A DNA stretch of 64,000 nucleotides from Siphlonurus alternatus (lineage: Eukaryota > Arthropoda > Insecta > Ephemeroptera > Siphlonuridae), in assembly GCA_949825025.1 (NCBI GenBank), contig OX463778.1, positions 43,254,646 to 43,318,645 of the forward strand, written 5' to 3'. Shown in pieces: positions 26,941 to 36,960 of the stretch. The notes beneath the pieces were generated by a model. The model made no database searches. It was not told the origin of the DNA and was given only the letters and a program-made list of their open reading frames with translations. How positions within the stretch are numbered: the stretch's first letter is position 1; every line of letters begins with the position of its first letter. Position numbers and translations under genes: made by a program.

Positions 26941-27130
26941 TTGGCTTGAAACTTCTTTCTCAGCGTGGGGGAGAGAGAGGGTGCTCGGCGGTCGCAGCTA
27001 ATTACTGGTGGCTCAATAGGTGCTTGTTATGAAACTTGGCTGCCAGCAAGCAGCAAGTCGAAACGTTTGTATTAGAACGAGTCGAGCGTTCACTGCATCA
27101 AGTATATAGCTAGTTGTTGCTGCTGCTGCT
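26941..27130. other. Islet with (CTG)n
   Basis: GC-richer islet containing GGCTCAATAGGTGC and CTGCTGCTGCT followed by a pyrimidine-rich tract ending in CAG (about 27139), which resembles a splice acceptor. No downstream frame supports an exon. Confidence 0.35.
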
Positions 27131-28126
27131 TTGCTTTCAGTAAAGTAGTTAAAATTAACTATAATAAAGCATGTCAAATGCATATGTTATTACAGCTCAT
27201 TTCTGTAGTTTATTGAATATAATTAAAGCTATTTATAAATTAACTAATATAAATGTATATAGTAATAATATTGTAATTATAAAAATAATAAAATAACAAT
27301 GAAAACAAAATTTGAGTTTTAAAATATATGTTATGCAGTTTGAAGAATTTATTAACTATGTAATAGTAAATTAATAAAATTTAAAGTTTATGAAATTTTA
27401 ATACAAAAATTCAATGTGCTAATTAATCTCATCCAATTACTTAAAGTTTACTGTATAAATTATTAACGTCATCATTATAACAAAATTTTCATAAATTAAA
27501 ACTTTTAATTAATAAAACTTGCCATCTATATTATATAACAAAAAATAAAAACAGACATGGGAATTTTTCGTGTTGTTTGGAGTACCTAACGTATAAATTG
27601 AAAATATACAATTAGTCATTCAAATCTCAATTTTTAGTTGGCTTATTCATACACAAATAATAATTAAAAGAACAAAATAAAGAATTTTGACTGTAAATAA
27701 TAATAAAGACAATTTTATAAAAAGCCAATCTAAAATTTAAGTCTAATGAAAAAACAACTTTGCTACAAAATTAGGCACAACTAATGGAGACCGGAATATT
27801 GAACATTAGGACATCATTTCACTATAATTGTGATCAAAATAGATCATAAAATAATTAAACCTGGCATGATATTGATTTTGAAACTTAATTAAAATATACA
27901 ATTAAAGATTAAAGTGTCTTTAACTCATCAATGGATTTATATTCACCACCTTCTTGTAATTATAATAATTGGACATAATGAAATAAAAGATATTCACAAA
28001 TAACTTAGAATTTAGTCTAGAAACTTAATTATGGTACTGAAATTTGATATCGAATTCCAATAGCTAGTACATTTTTTTATTAATATCTATGCATCTATAC
28101 TAAAATTTCTTTGGGAATTATCCCTT
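27131..28126. other. AT-rich non-coding stretch
   Basis: Nothing recognised. Confidence 0.6.
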
Positions 28127-28499
28127 TTAAGGTAGAGATAACATGGATCAGCTGGCCCAATGCTAAAAAAATCGCATTCATAAAAATTATGAAAAAAATT
28201 TAAAATGTTCTCCTCTACATCCCCTATCAGTAGGTAAAATATCAGGTATACAAAAACGAGCTAGTTTTCAAGTTATTGATTTTTAAAGTTGACTAATTTA
28301 ACATGGAAGTTCCATTTCTCCATGTTAAATTAGAGAACTTTAAAAATTAATAACTCGAAAACTAGCTCGTTTTTGTATACCTGATATTTTACCTACTGAT
28401 GGGGGATGTAGAGGAGAGCATTTTAAATTTTTTTCATAATTTTTATGAATGGGATTTTTCTAGCATTGGGCCAGCTGATCCGTATTATCTCTACCTTAA
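28127..28499. mobile_element. Long foldback MITE flanked by TTAA, 365 bp between the TTAA copies
   Basis: Nearly the whole element is a palindrome. The left arm (28131-28306) and right arm (28319-28495) are inverted copies, more than 90% identical by eye, separated by a 12-nt loop. Both outer ends carry TTAA (28127-28130 and 28496-28499), then GGTAGAGAT on the left and its complement on the right. TTAA duplication is the hallmark of the piggyBac superfamily, but the terminal bases are not its usual CCC start, so membership is tentative. There is no transposase; it would be non-autonomous. The arms share internal words such as GATCAGCTGGCCCAATGCTA. Frames starting at 28399 or 28445 are read-through of the arm and are not genes. 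Confidence 0.88.
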
Positions 28500-28680
28500 G
28501 TTGCTACTTATATGTAAAGCTGGTATTACATTGCAAGATAAATTTTTCTATTTATTTTATACAATTTTTCCTTACAAGAAAACTTCAGTGTTTGTGTGGT
28601 GTGATACTTTTTGTAAGGAATACACAATAAATAGAAAAATTACATCGTTTTTAATAGCCGTTTAATACCATTTTTAACAC
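28500..28680. other. AT-rich spacer
   Basis: Nothing recognised. A GTGTTTGTGTGGTGTG word lies near 28588. Confidence 0.5.
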
Positions 28681-29015
28681 TAATTAAGGGGGGGAAGGGT
28701 TGCATTCGGCTTTATCTTGAAGTCAGCAGCCAGACAGTGTGACGTCACAGTGCCGGCTGGGATGATGTTGTTGTTGTTGCAGTATGCAGATCGCTAGCTC
28801 GCCTGCTGCTGCTGTGTTGTAATGCGGGGGTTGCGGGCGACACATGGTGGGACAACGAAGGCCCGCCCGCCGTCATGTCGACCCACCCCCGCCGCTGCAA
28901 TTAGCAGCAATCTGCTGGCTGCTGTACATGCAGTGACATCGACAAGCTGCCATCTCTCAAGCCTTGTACATGGAACTTGGTGCCAGCGTTTATATATAGA
29001 GGGAGAGTCCATGAT
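28681..29015. promoter_or_regulatory. GC islet with a full CRE site
   Basis: GC- and CpG-rich islet with TGACGTCA at 28740-28747, a GTT run, (CTG)n near 28803 and CCGCCCGCCG near 28861. Frames of 65-72 codons overlap on both strands and look like chance. TGACGTCA is the consensus for CREB/ATF-type bZIP factors; whether it is bound is unknown. Confidence 0.35.
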
Positions 29016-30440
29016 TTGAAATCTGTCATGTTAATTTTTTAGCGAAATTTTATAATATATTTCATAATTAATATATTTTGATCATGATATGGCTTGATTA
29101 TTATCTAAATTTTATAGTATTATTTATGTAATAAATCTTGAATTTCATTATTCATTTCCAATAAAGTTATGTATCCTTTAAATTTATACTTGAATTAGAT
29201 ATTAATAAAATTGTGATGAAAATTGTTTTTACCACGATTCTGTCTTTACGTCGTTTACCTGACAGCATCTAATCCAGATTTTGTTTGTTATGTAAAATTT
29301 CTATTTTTATGGTCCATCGTTATATTCTGCTATTATGCAGACATAAATACCGATTGTACAAAAATATACAGTAATGATGTAATGATGCTAGTATGTGCTT
29401 TGGTGATCATTATTATTGCAATGGCAGCCGCCATTTTGTCTTTTACCCCGAGTATTAGGCCACAAACCTGACTTCAGACAAAGGATTGTGGCACAGAAAT
29501 TAGCTTACATTTTAATCTGGTATTATCGGTGCAAAGTCGCACTTAATCATCACCAGGTAACTTGTAATTAAAAGAAACCTGGTTTTCAGACATTGCATCT
29601 CCATGATTTGTAATTATTATTAAGGTCTCTATCGTTTTTAATTTAATTAAATAATGTGAAGTTTTATTTTTTCACTTTTAATGAGTTTGCCTGTGACCGC
29701 TGTGACATCACCATTATTTTATTTAAAGGTCTCGGTAAAAGTAAACTGTTTCTAAATTTTGGTAAATATGTAAATAACATGACATATAGTCAGAATGCAA
29801 GTCAAATAAACTACACTTAATTTTACATTTGAGACTTAAAAATGTCACGACTATTTTTATTGGGTGAATTTTCTTCTGTGATTATCTGACTTGCTTTCTG
29901 AGGCATCCATTTTTTTTTTAACTATTAATTAAATTTATGAGTGTGTATCAAATGTAACCCATAATGAAACAAAAGATCAAAAACGCTTTGATTTTTTAAA
30001 TTACTTTGCAGCTTTCTTCTATAACTTCTATTAATTGTTTCTTGTGAAATTAAATAATAATTTTTTGTGCTGTCACTTTTCCTACAACCCACTTATCGAA
30101 TACAAAGTACAGTCTGATGATATTGTTCACCAAACGTTTGAATATCAACTAACATTTTAATAAATTTAAAGCAAAAAATAATAAAAAGGAGGAATACTTT
30201 CTTGCATTCAATTACATTACATTTAACATAGCACTCAAAGAAAAATTAACATTTGTTTTTCTACAGAAGTATGGACTGGAAAACCATGACACAATAAATT
30301 GTTCCTGAATACAAGTCTGTGCAAGGTAGACAAAATAGAACGAGCGACGTTTATTTCTGTTTCATATTTGTAAGCGTCTGTTCTTCTACTGTAATTAACA
30401 CTGAAGCAAAGACAAATAGGTACGTCGCTTTCTTTTTGTC
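29016..30440. other. AT-rich stretch
   Basis: Mainly AT-rich. A slightly GC-richer segment at 29400-29580 contains GGCAGCCGCCATTTTG and a small hairpin (CCAGGT...ACCTGG, about 29553-29583). The 82-codon plus-strand frame 29223-29471 is Val/Ile/Phe-rich with two hydrophobic stretches, but lacks a recognisable family and is not called. Confidence 0.5.
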
Positions 30441-30840
30441 TTAATTTGTATTAGCGTTCCCTGGGGTAAATTCATCTCGCTTTCCACCCAGAGCAGTGAT
30501 GCCCTTGTGTGTGGTTCCTCAGGCTTTGGACATCACTTTGGTCCATTGATAAAAATAGAGGTATCCGTCTTGACTGAGGATTTCCAAGGTTCCCTCAGTC
30601 TCACCTCAGCTTATGCTGGGACGCGTAACTGGCCGTGGCCACCATCCTTTTCCTTCCTTATCCTTACCCATTACCCCGTCTCGAGCTCCAAGCTCATACA
30701 GTCTTTCAAATCTTAGTTTACCCCTGTCAATCATCTCCAGCATAGTAATACAACAATATAATTCCTATTTTGAACTATTTTTGAAGGGTAAACTAACTTG
30801 TAAGATTTGAAAGACTGTAGAGGGGTGTAACCTTGTAAAA
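30441..30840. repeat. Unclassified GC-richer segment with an inverted repeat
   Basis: Composition rises sharply at 30460-30740. The inverted pair ACAGTCTTTCAAATCTTA (30698-30715) and TAAGATTTGAAAGACTGT (30801-30818) is perfect over 18 bp, with a further GTTTACCC/GGGTAAAC pair inside. The segment may be a degraded dispersed repeat, since the GGCCGTGGCCACC-type core resembles bodies of insect retroposons only loosely. No target duplication was found. Confidence 0.4.
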
Positions 30841-30904
30841 AAAAAATTAAAAAAAAATCAAAGTCAGGTGATATTTTCCAGACTGGCTAGTCCTCCGTCA
30901 TTAT

Positions 30905-30905
<1 letters not shown>

Positions 30906-30939
<34 letters not shown>
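30906..30939. repeat. T34 homopolymer
   Basis: Perfect run of T. It follows an A-rich region and a short unique segment (30855-30905), so it could be the poly(A) tail of a minus-strand retroposon, but no retroposon body is recognised. Confidence 0.9.
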
Positions 30940-30942
<3 letters not shown>

Positions 30943-31430
30943 ATGTTATAATTGTAAACCTGAATATACGTGTGAATTATGACATGAATGATATGAAATA
31001 AAATAATGGACGTAAAATTATCGAGCTCAATACTTCAGTTCAAAATTTTAAATTTAAAATAATGTAACAATGTTATGAAACTGCATAAACAGTGTTTTAA
31101 TTGTTTTAAAGCATAATATTAAAAAAAAAAAATAAAAAAAAAGGAAACAGTATTTTCACCCTATACATAAAACTTAAAATACAGTTTCCTCGTGATAGAA
31201 ATCTATAGATACAAACTGTCATTTTCAAGAAAGTTTGTTGTTGACTTGATTACCACCAATAAATGATCCTTAATCACAAATGAACGAAGGGCTGTTTAGA
31301 GCTAGTGAGATGTTATATTTTTTATATTCAAAATTGACTACATTATTTTTAGTTTATCTGAATTTAAAACCAGCTTCAAATGACAAAAAACAAAATTACA
31401 TCGGTAAATAAATGAAACGCATGTAAAGTC
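30940..31430. other. AT-rich non-coding stretch
   Basis: A long A-rich run at about 31121-31142; nothing else. Confidence 0.6.
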
Positions 31431-31835
31431 AACTACTTACACCGAGTCAACTCGGCTCGCTGCCTCTGCGTGCTCGCGCTGTAATTGAATTTACCCGGTG
31501 GTTGCTTGCTGGGGGTGGCAGTGGAGGCGGATGGGCAGCCAGGCAAGGCCCTCGTGATGGCCAAGGGAAGCAAACACTCGATAATTGGGTTGTCACTCGG
31601 TGCCCGCGCGGCGGTGGGCAGGAGGGTGGGGGAGTGTTGACGCGGTCCGCTCATGTTAATGCCCCAACACAAATACACAAATGAAGAGCAAATATTGCCA
31701 CTCGAGCCCGTCATTATCGCTCATATCTATCAGCTGCCTTTTTACCCATGACATAACGACGTTGCTGCTGCTGGTGGAAACGACAAGGTACTGATGACGG
31801 ACCAATGACGTTTCCTGAGCACTCGCAGTCAATTC
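31431..31835. other. GC islet
   Basis: GC-rich block with GGGGGTGGCAGTGGAGGCGG near 31510 and GCGCGGCGGTGGGC near 31605. Frames of 60-93 codons overlap on both strands without recognisable domains. Confidence 0.35.
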
Positions 31836-33440
31836 TGTCAAACATCAAGATGTTTTCACACTTCTGTTAACTTTTATATTATATTTTTCATTTATTATAA
31901 ATTTATTTTTCATATTAAAAAGTTTTGTTTAAATATTTAGTTTTTTATATAAAATCAATACATATTAATTAATTTTTTATGCTTTTATTATAAATTTTCA
32001 ACACAATTAATTGCTATACAATGCATGACAATAATGTACCTAAATTAAAAACTGTTCAATATTTATTATATATTTTTATATTATTTTAATGTATATACAG
32101 CATGATAATGATTGACTACAATGTAAATTAATAAAAAATAAATATAATAATATAATGATTTGTAATTAATGATTAAATAATAACTATCTACGTTATATAT
32201 AAATATAATGTTTTGTTTTATAATTCAAACATTTATAACATCAATTAATTATTTTCATAGTACTGATAATAAAAAAATAATATATTTTATTTGCTATTAT
32301 TATAATAAAATAACAAAAAAATAACAATTAACATTTAACATGTTGTAATAAATCGATAAAAAATAAATAGCATAATATTGAAGGCAAATGAAACAAAAAT
32401 ATACATTTACATTTAAAAAAAAAAAAAAAAAAAAAAAGCTGGAGTTGTGTTTCTAGTTATTAGAGTATCATTTTAAGATCAAAAAGACATTTAATATTAA
32501 ATATGACCCATTGTAAAAGCTTTAAAAATGCACATTTTTTTAAGAACAAATTTAAATTCATTTACAGGGTAAAAGTAATAAATTCACGTTAACCTACCGA
32601 GGAATTTGAGGGGTTGATCCATTATTTTTCTCTCAACAATATGCAATAATGAAAGCATATCTCATTACCTTTTGAATTGTTTAGTTTTTTTTTCAAATAT
32701 GCTGTAATATTATAAAATATAATTTTATACTTTATATTATAGCTCTCCATTCAATGTTGTTCATAAAGTACTATTATTTTTGAAATTTAATTGGTTATTA
32801 ACTTCTGTAATCGAGAAATTAATTGATATTTTTCTTTCAAGCTAAATACACAATAATTATATAATAATGTATAAATTAATATATATATATATATAGATAC
32901 AAATTAATTTGTGATGCGTACTTAAATAAGTCTGTTTATTATCATATCTATTACATACACCAACAAGTAAGTGTAACAAATAATGCTTGAAAATAATTTA
33001 TACTTGAACGACTTGAAGGGAAGACCAATTTAGTCCTGAATTTGTTATTTATTTAACATTAATTATTTATTTTAGTTATTTATTGAATTTATTAAAAGGT
33101 ATACTTTTTAAGTTTTTATCATAGCTGTCACATTGCAATTAATTGTTATGATTCAACTACATAGCTATAAATGCAATGTATTTGAACTTACTTCATACTA
33201 TTATTTTATATTTATTATTAATATCATTTTAGCCTTGTTTCTTAAAAATTATCTGAAATTTAAAATGAAACCCCAATACTGATGAGTGGACTGAATATTT
33301 GACAATATTAATTAGCATTATGTATTTATATTTTTCAATATATCGTAATTTTGATAATTTCAAGATGAATAATATAATAAATTTACTTGACAAAAGCGAA
33401 AGAAGCGAATCCTCCCCCTCATTTTCAGTCCTTTCATCAT
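31836..33440. other. Very AT-rich desert
   Basis: The longest stretch of nearly pure A/T-rich sequence in the window. It holds an A23 run (32415-32437) and a short (AT) patch near 32880-32895. The minus-strand frame at 33229-33462 is not convincing. No element ends. Confidence 0.65.
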
Positions 33441-33449
33441 GATTAACCC

Positions 33450-33504
33450 TAGCATAATCCATGCTGTACAGCCTATGATCGAAATAAAAATTTGAATTTG
33501 AATT
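33450..33504 (+). mobile_element. Candidate 3' tail of a non-LTR retrotransposon (LINE)
   Basis: The word GTACAGCCTATGATCGAAAT runs into AAAATTTGAATTTGAATT. Short-period TTGAA-type tails are common at the 3' ends of arthropod non-LTR elements. No reverse transcriptase remains upstream, so only a 5'-truncated end could be present. Recognition rests on style, not on alignment. Confidence 0.3.
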
Positions 33505-33751
33505 ACCAGAGGATGGGGGTGGGGGGAGAATTTTTAATTCTTAGTTAGCCACCCAGCAATGTATTTCCGCAAAGAAAAACATTGAAAAATATTGAAATAG
33601 TTAGATAAAAACTTCAACTTTTTAAAAGATCTTGGTAATGCGAGGGTTAATTTTTCTATGACTAAGCGCCACTTTACCAGAACATCTCACGGTCTTGAGA
33701 GGTTACGCATTACGCAGCATCCAAATGAAAGGTGCACAACAAGATAGAAGA

Positions 33752-34132
33752 CAATAATGGTTAAATTTTTTTATTTCATAATTAGAAAAAATACATAAAA
33801 TTATGCTTTTCTGAATTTTTTCAGATTTTTTGGAGTGCGAGAACTAATTTTAAAAAAATATTTAAAATATCTGAATTAGGGTGGTACAACCTGATGGGAC
33901 AACCGTGACGTCATCAACAGCCAATCACAACAACCGTGACGTCATCAATAGTCAATCACAGCACAACAAAAGGACGTCACGGTTGTCCCATCAGGAGTAC
34001 CACCCTAATTCAGATATTTTAAATATTTTTATAAAATTAGTTTTCGCACTCCAAAAAATCTGAAAAAATTCAGAATAGCATAATTTTAGGTATATTTTCT
34101 AATTATGAAATAAAAAAATGCAAGTATTATTG
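33752..34132. mobile_element. Long foldback MITE with a loop carrying two CRE sites, about 381 bp
   Basis: The left arm (about 33752-33912) and right arm (about 33973-34132) are inverted copies with small differences, including words such as CTGAATTAGGGTGGTAC and CAGATTTTTTGGAGTGCGA. The loop is not single-copy: a 30-bp unit at 33900-33929 is repeated at 33931-33960. Each unit holds TGACGTCA (33906-33913 and 33937-33944), and the first also holds a CCAAT box. The outer ends are fuzzy: TTAA stands at the left (33761-33764) but not at the right, so target type is unresolved. Non-coding. Confidence 0.85.
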
Positions 34133-35480
34133 CCTATAAACAAGCCTCAAGGCTAAATCTTGACGCTGCAAATTGCCTAACCGCAAGGCGCTAATTTGAT
34201 TAAGTGGATACTCTGTATCGGCTTGAGTGTACAACTTATTAACAATTTCTTGGATTTTGAACAGTGCGTTTTTTTCTCTGGTTTTATCTTACGTGTACTT
34301 TGGATAATCTTTGGTGTTGATGTTTTATTAAATTTTGAAAAGAGACTTGTATTTGTTATGTGAAAATATTAAAAATTATTACATATAATTAACAATATCG
34401 TTAACTTTATAGTTATAACGAAGTAAGATGAATATATAGAATTAAATTAATATTTAAATACCTGCAAAGCAAAATAAATAGTTTTTCAATCAAATTTTAT
34501 GATCCATATATATTATTATTAATAATTCATTTTCTCCAACTTATGGTTTCAAGATCATACAAGATTATTATTTGTAAATGTCAGCATTTTTTGCAGTGAT
34601 GTAATAAACTGCCACAATTTGAAGTGTAATTGACACTATTTTAAGCTTTAATGTTGGTAAAGGAAACATAAATGACATATTTTCTACAACGTAAGTAAGA
34701 TAACACAGGTATGATGGTTGGTAGGTATGCATTTAGAAGAAGAAAAATTATACTGTAACTGCTCAATTGTAAAAATCGAAATAAATTATATATGATAATT
34801 TTAGTCCATAATATTAAAATAAACCCATTAAATCGATTTTGACCGCACGCGACACACATTTCTGATATAGTTATACCATTTAACTGATTTAAACCTAAAT
34901 TCATAATAATTCTCTTAAATTTCCATTTTTTTTATACAGTAATATTATATAGCTCTTCAATTAATAATTCAGATTATAAAATTTGAGACTGTAATGTGAC
35001 ATAAAATTTGAGATCATATCAAAATGCTTGTCGACAATTTAAGCAAACAAATTAAATTGTTTTTAATAAATAATACTACGACTAATACGTTCTTGTTATA
35101 TGGTTACTTAATTTTTATTCTTTAATATAGTAATTATAATAAGATTATTGATTCAAATCGTTGCACATGTTTATTAGGTCCGTTTTTAAATTCTGAAAAG
35201 GTACACCTTCTGCACTCGATTTTATTATTTTAGTTGCATAAACAATATTAAGGGTTTGTGAACAGACCTATTATAGTATATTATAGTATATTATATAAAT
35301 AGCTATTTCATGTTTTGTGTTTGCTATTAGTATAGGTAATGAAGTCAAGTGCATTTGATAGTCTTAAGTCATTCATTTTTTATCGTGTTGTTAAAGAGGC
35401 TCATTGATAATATCATTGCCATTTTTTTTAATGGGTCGTTTCATTTTATAAATCGTATTAGGTAATTGTTGTAACTGAAG
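34133..35480. other. AT-rich non-coding stretch
   Basis: Mostly AT-rich. A small tandem repeat of the 10-mer TTATAGTATA occurs at 35271-35295. The 87-codon minus-strand frame at 34641-34904 is Ile/Leu/Tyr-rich and judged to be chance. Confidence 0.55.
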
Positions 35481-35980
35481 ATTTCATCATGTTCGCGGGA
35501 AAGCAGTGACCTATAAGGCCCATGTAAAGAATCTCCTCATGCCCATCTCTGAGATGACTCACCGGTCAGTGGCGGCGAGGGAACAATGACGAACGGTGGC
35601 CACGTGGTTGGGAGCGTGCTGATGTCTCTACCCGTGGCGCGTCTGCTGCTGTTGCTGCTGTTGGCACCGCGGCCCGCTCTCGACTGTGCGCTTACCGTGC
35701 GGGCCGGGCGCGGGGGGCGCCACAGGGCGGGGCGCCGGCCAACCAAAGCGCCGCCCCGGTGGGAGGGAGGACGTCTCTACGTGGCCGGGGGGCGGGAGTA
35801 CGAGCCCGCGTCGTCGCACCTCTTCCAACAATCAGCCAACAATGGGTCGCGGCCACCGATACATCAGAGAGAACATCCCGCCTGCTGCTGCCTGCGACCT
35901 CGTGGCACACTGAGAGCAACCCTTCCGAACGGCAAGACGTTGTGGTGTGTATAAACAAACGACCACATACCAAACATACA
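35481..35980. promoter_or_regulatory. Strongest CpG-rich islet of the window (possible promoter/first exon)
   Basis: Densest GC and CpG content seen here, especially 35630-35850, with GCGCGGGGGGCGCC and GGGCGGGGCGCCGG words and a (CTG)n run. Such an isolated block could be a promoter with first exon or a structured enhancer. Frames are open on both strands, as expected from GC content. Confidence 0.35.
35586..35954 (+). CDS. Candidate secreted-protein first exon (low confidence)
   Basis: 122 codons from an ATG in an AACAATGAC context that fits insect start sites. Residues 1-19 are mildly basic, residues 20-26 are seven Leu, and ALDCA near residue 31-35 could be a signal-peptidase site. The rest is Arg/Gly/Pro-rich with a PACCC cluster and no recognised domain. 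Leu codons in the hydrophobic run are CTG or TTG and come from a CTG-type repeat, which can mimic a signal peptide. No strong splice donor follows, and 67-120-codon frames are open on the other strand. It may equally be chance within a CpG islet. Confidence 0.17.
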   Translation: MTNGGHVVGSVLMSLPVARLLLLLLLAPRPALDCALTVRAGRGGRHRAGRRPTKAPPRWEGGRLYVAGGREYEPASSHLFQQSANNGSRPPIHQREHPACCCLRPRGTLRATLPNGKTLWCV

Positions 35981-36715
35981 CGCTCCAATAACACATGCAT
36001 ACCAGCAACATTTTTTTCTATGATACAACATTTAGTTTTTCCAGTCAAATTCATTTTTATATCATGTATAAAAATTTGATAGAACCAATGTCTTGGTGCA
36101 CTCTTTTAAAATAAGTAACTTTGCCTATAGAGAAACTTGTTTGATTTTTCTGAAATAACTAATAAGGCAACGTACTGCAAGTTATATGACCCTACTATGT
36201 TTATTATACGTGGTGAAAATTTATTGCATGACGATGGATCACAACAATAACATTACATTGCCAGCCAACCAGCAAAAACGTCATTTAAATGCATTGTTAC
36301 AATTTATATATTTTTTTTACAGTAACACCAAAAGTTCTGTGGACGATTAATTTAATGTAAAAATTTTTATATAATTTATTGCGTTCTTTTTCCACCATGC
36401 TGTCTCCATACATTTTCAGACTTTAATTTTAAGTATATTATATTTATGATAGCGGCATTTATAACTTAATCCTGTATCTATTCAATTACTTTACATAAAA
36501 ATTCTACACTAATTAAAAATATAATTCTTTCAGTGCTATATAAAAGCATTTAATACATTAACTTTTGTTTTTCACTTGGTAAAAAAAAAAAAAAAAAATG
36601 AAAGAACTTAAAGAAGAAACTTAAGCATGATTTGTTAGTGTCATCAAATAAATTTTAATTAGAACCTGTGAAAGGAAAAGATGAATTTAACCAACCAGAA
36701 TTATTACGGCTTTTA
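35981..36715. other. AT-rich non-coding stretch
   Basis: Contains an A-run at about 36582-36598. Nothing else recognised. Confidence 0.6.
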
Positions 36716-36960
36716 AAAAACGTATATATAGTGTAGAGAGCAGGCAGTAGTGGCAGCAGCAACGAGAGAAAGGAGCCAAATTAAAACCGATCAATTAACG
36801 AGATGACATGAAAAGAGCCGAGCAATTATATAAGGCATCCTCCCCCCCTCTATATTATTCCGCGGTACGGCATCACCGCCAGCTCAGAAACAATGCGGGT
36901 CATTAATTTTGCCAGCAAATTTCCTCCACTGATTAAATCCGCCATTAATCTGGACCATTG
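36716..36960. other. Weak GC islet
   Basis: Contains GCAGTAGTGGCAGCAGCAACG (about 36744-36764), a C7 run near 36843 and CGCGGTACGGCATCACCGCC near 36861. No gene. Confidence 0.35.

Noticed and set aside
33761..33764. TTAA at the left end of the foldback at 33752, suggesting the same target type as the others
   Set aside because: The right end has no matching TTAA, so the target-site type cannot be assigned.
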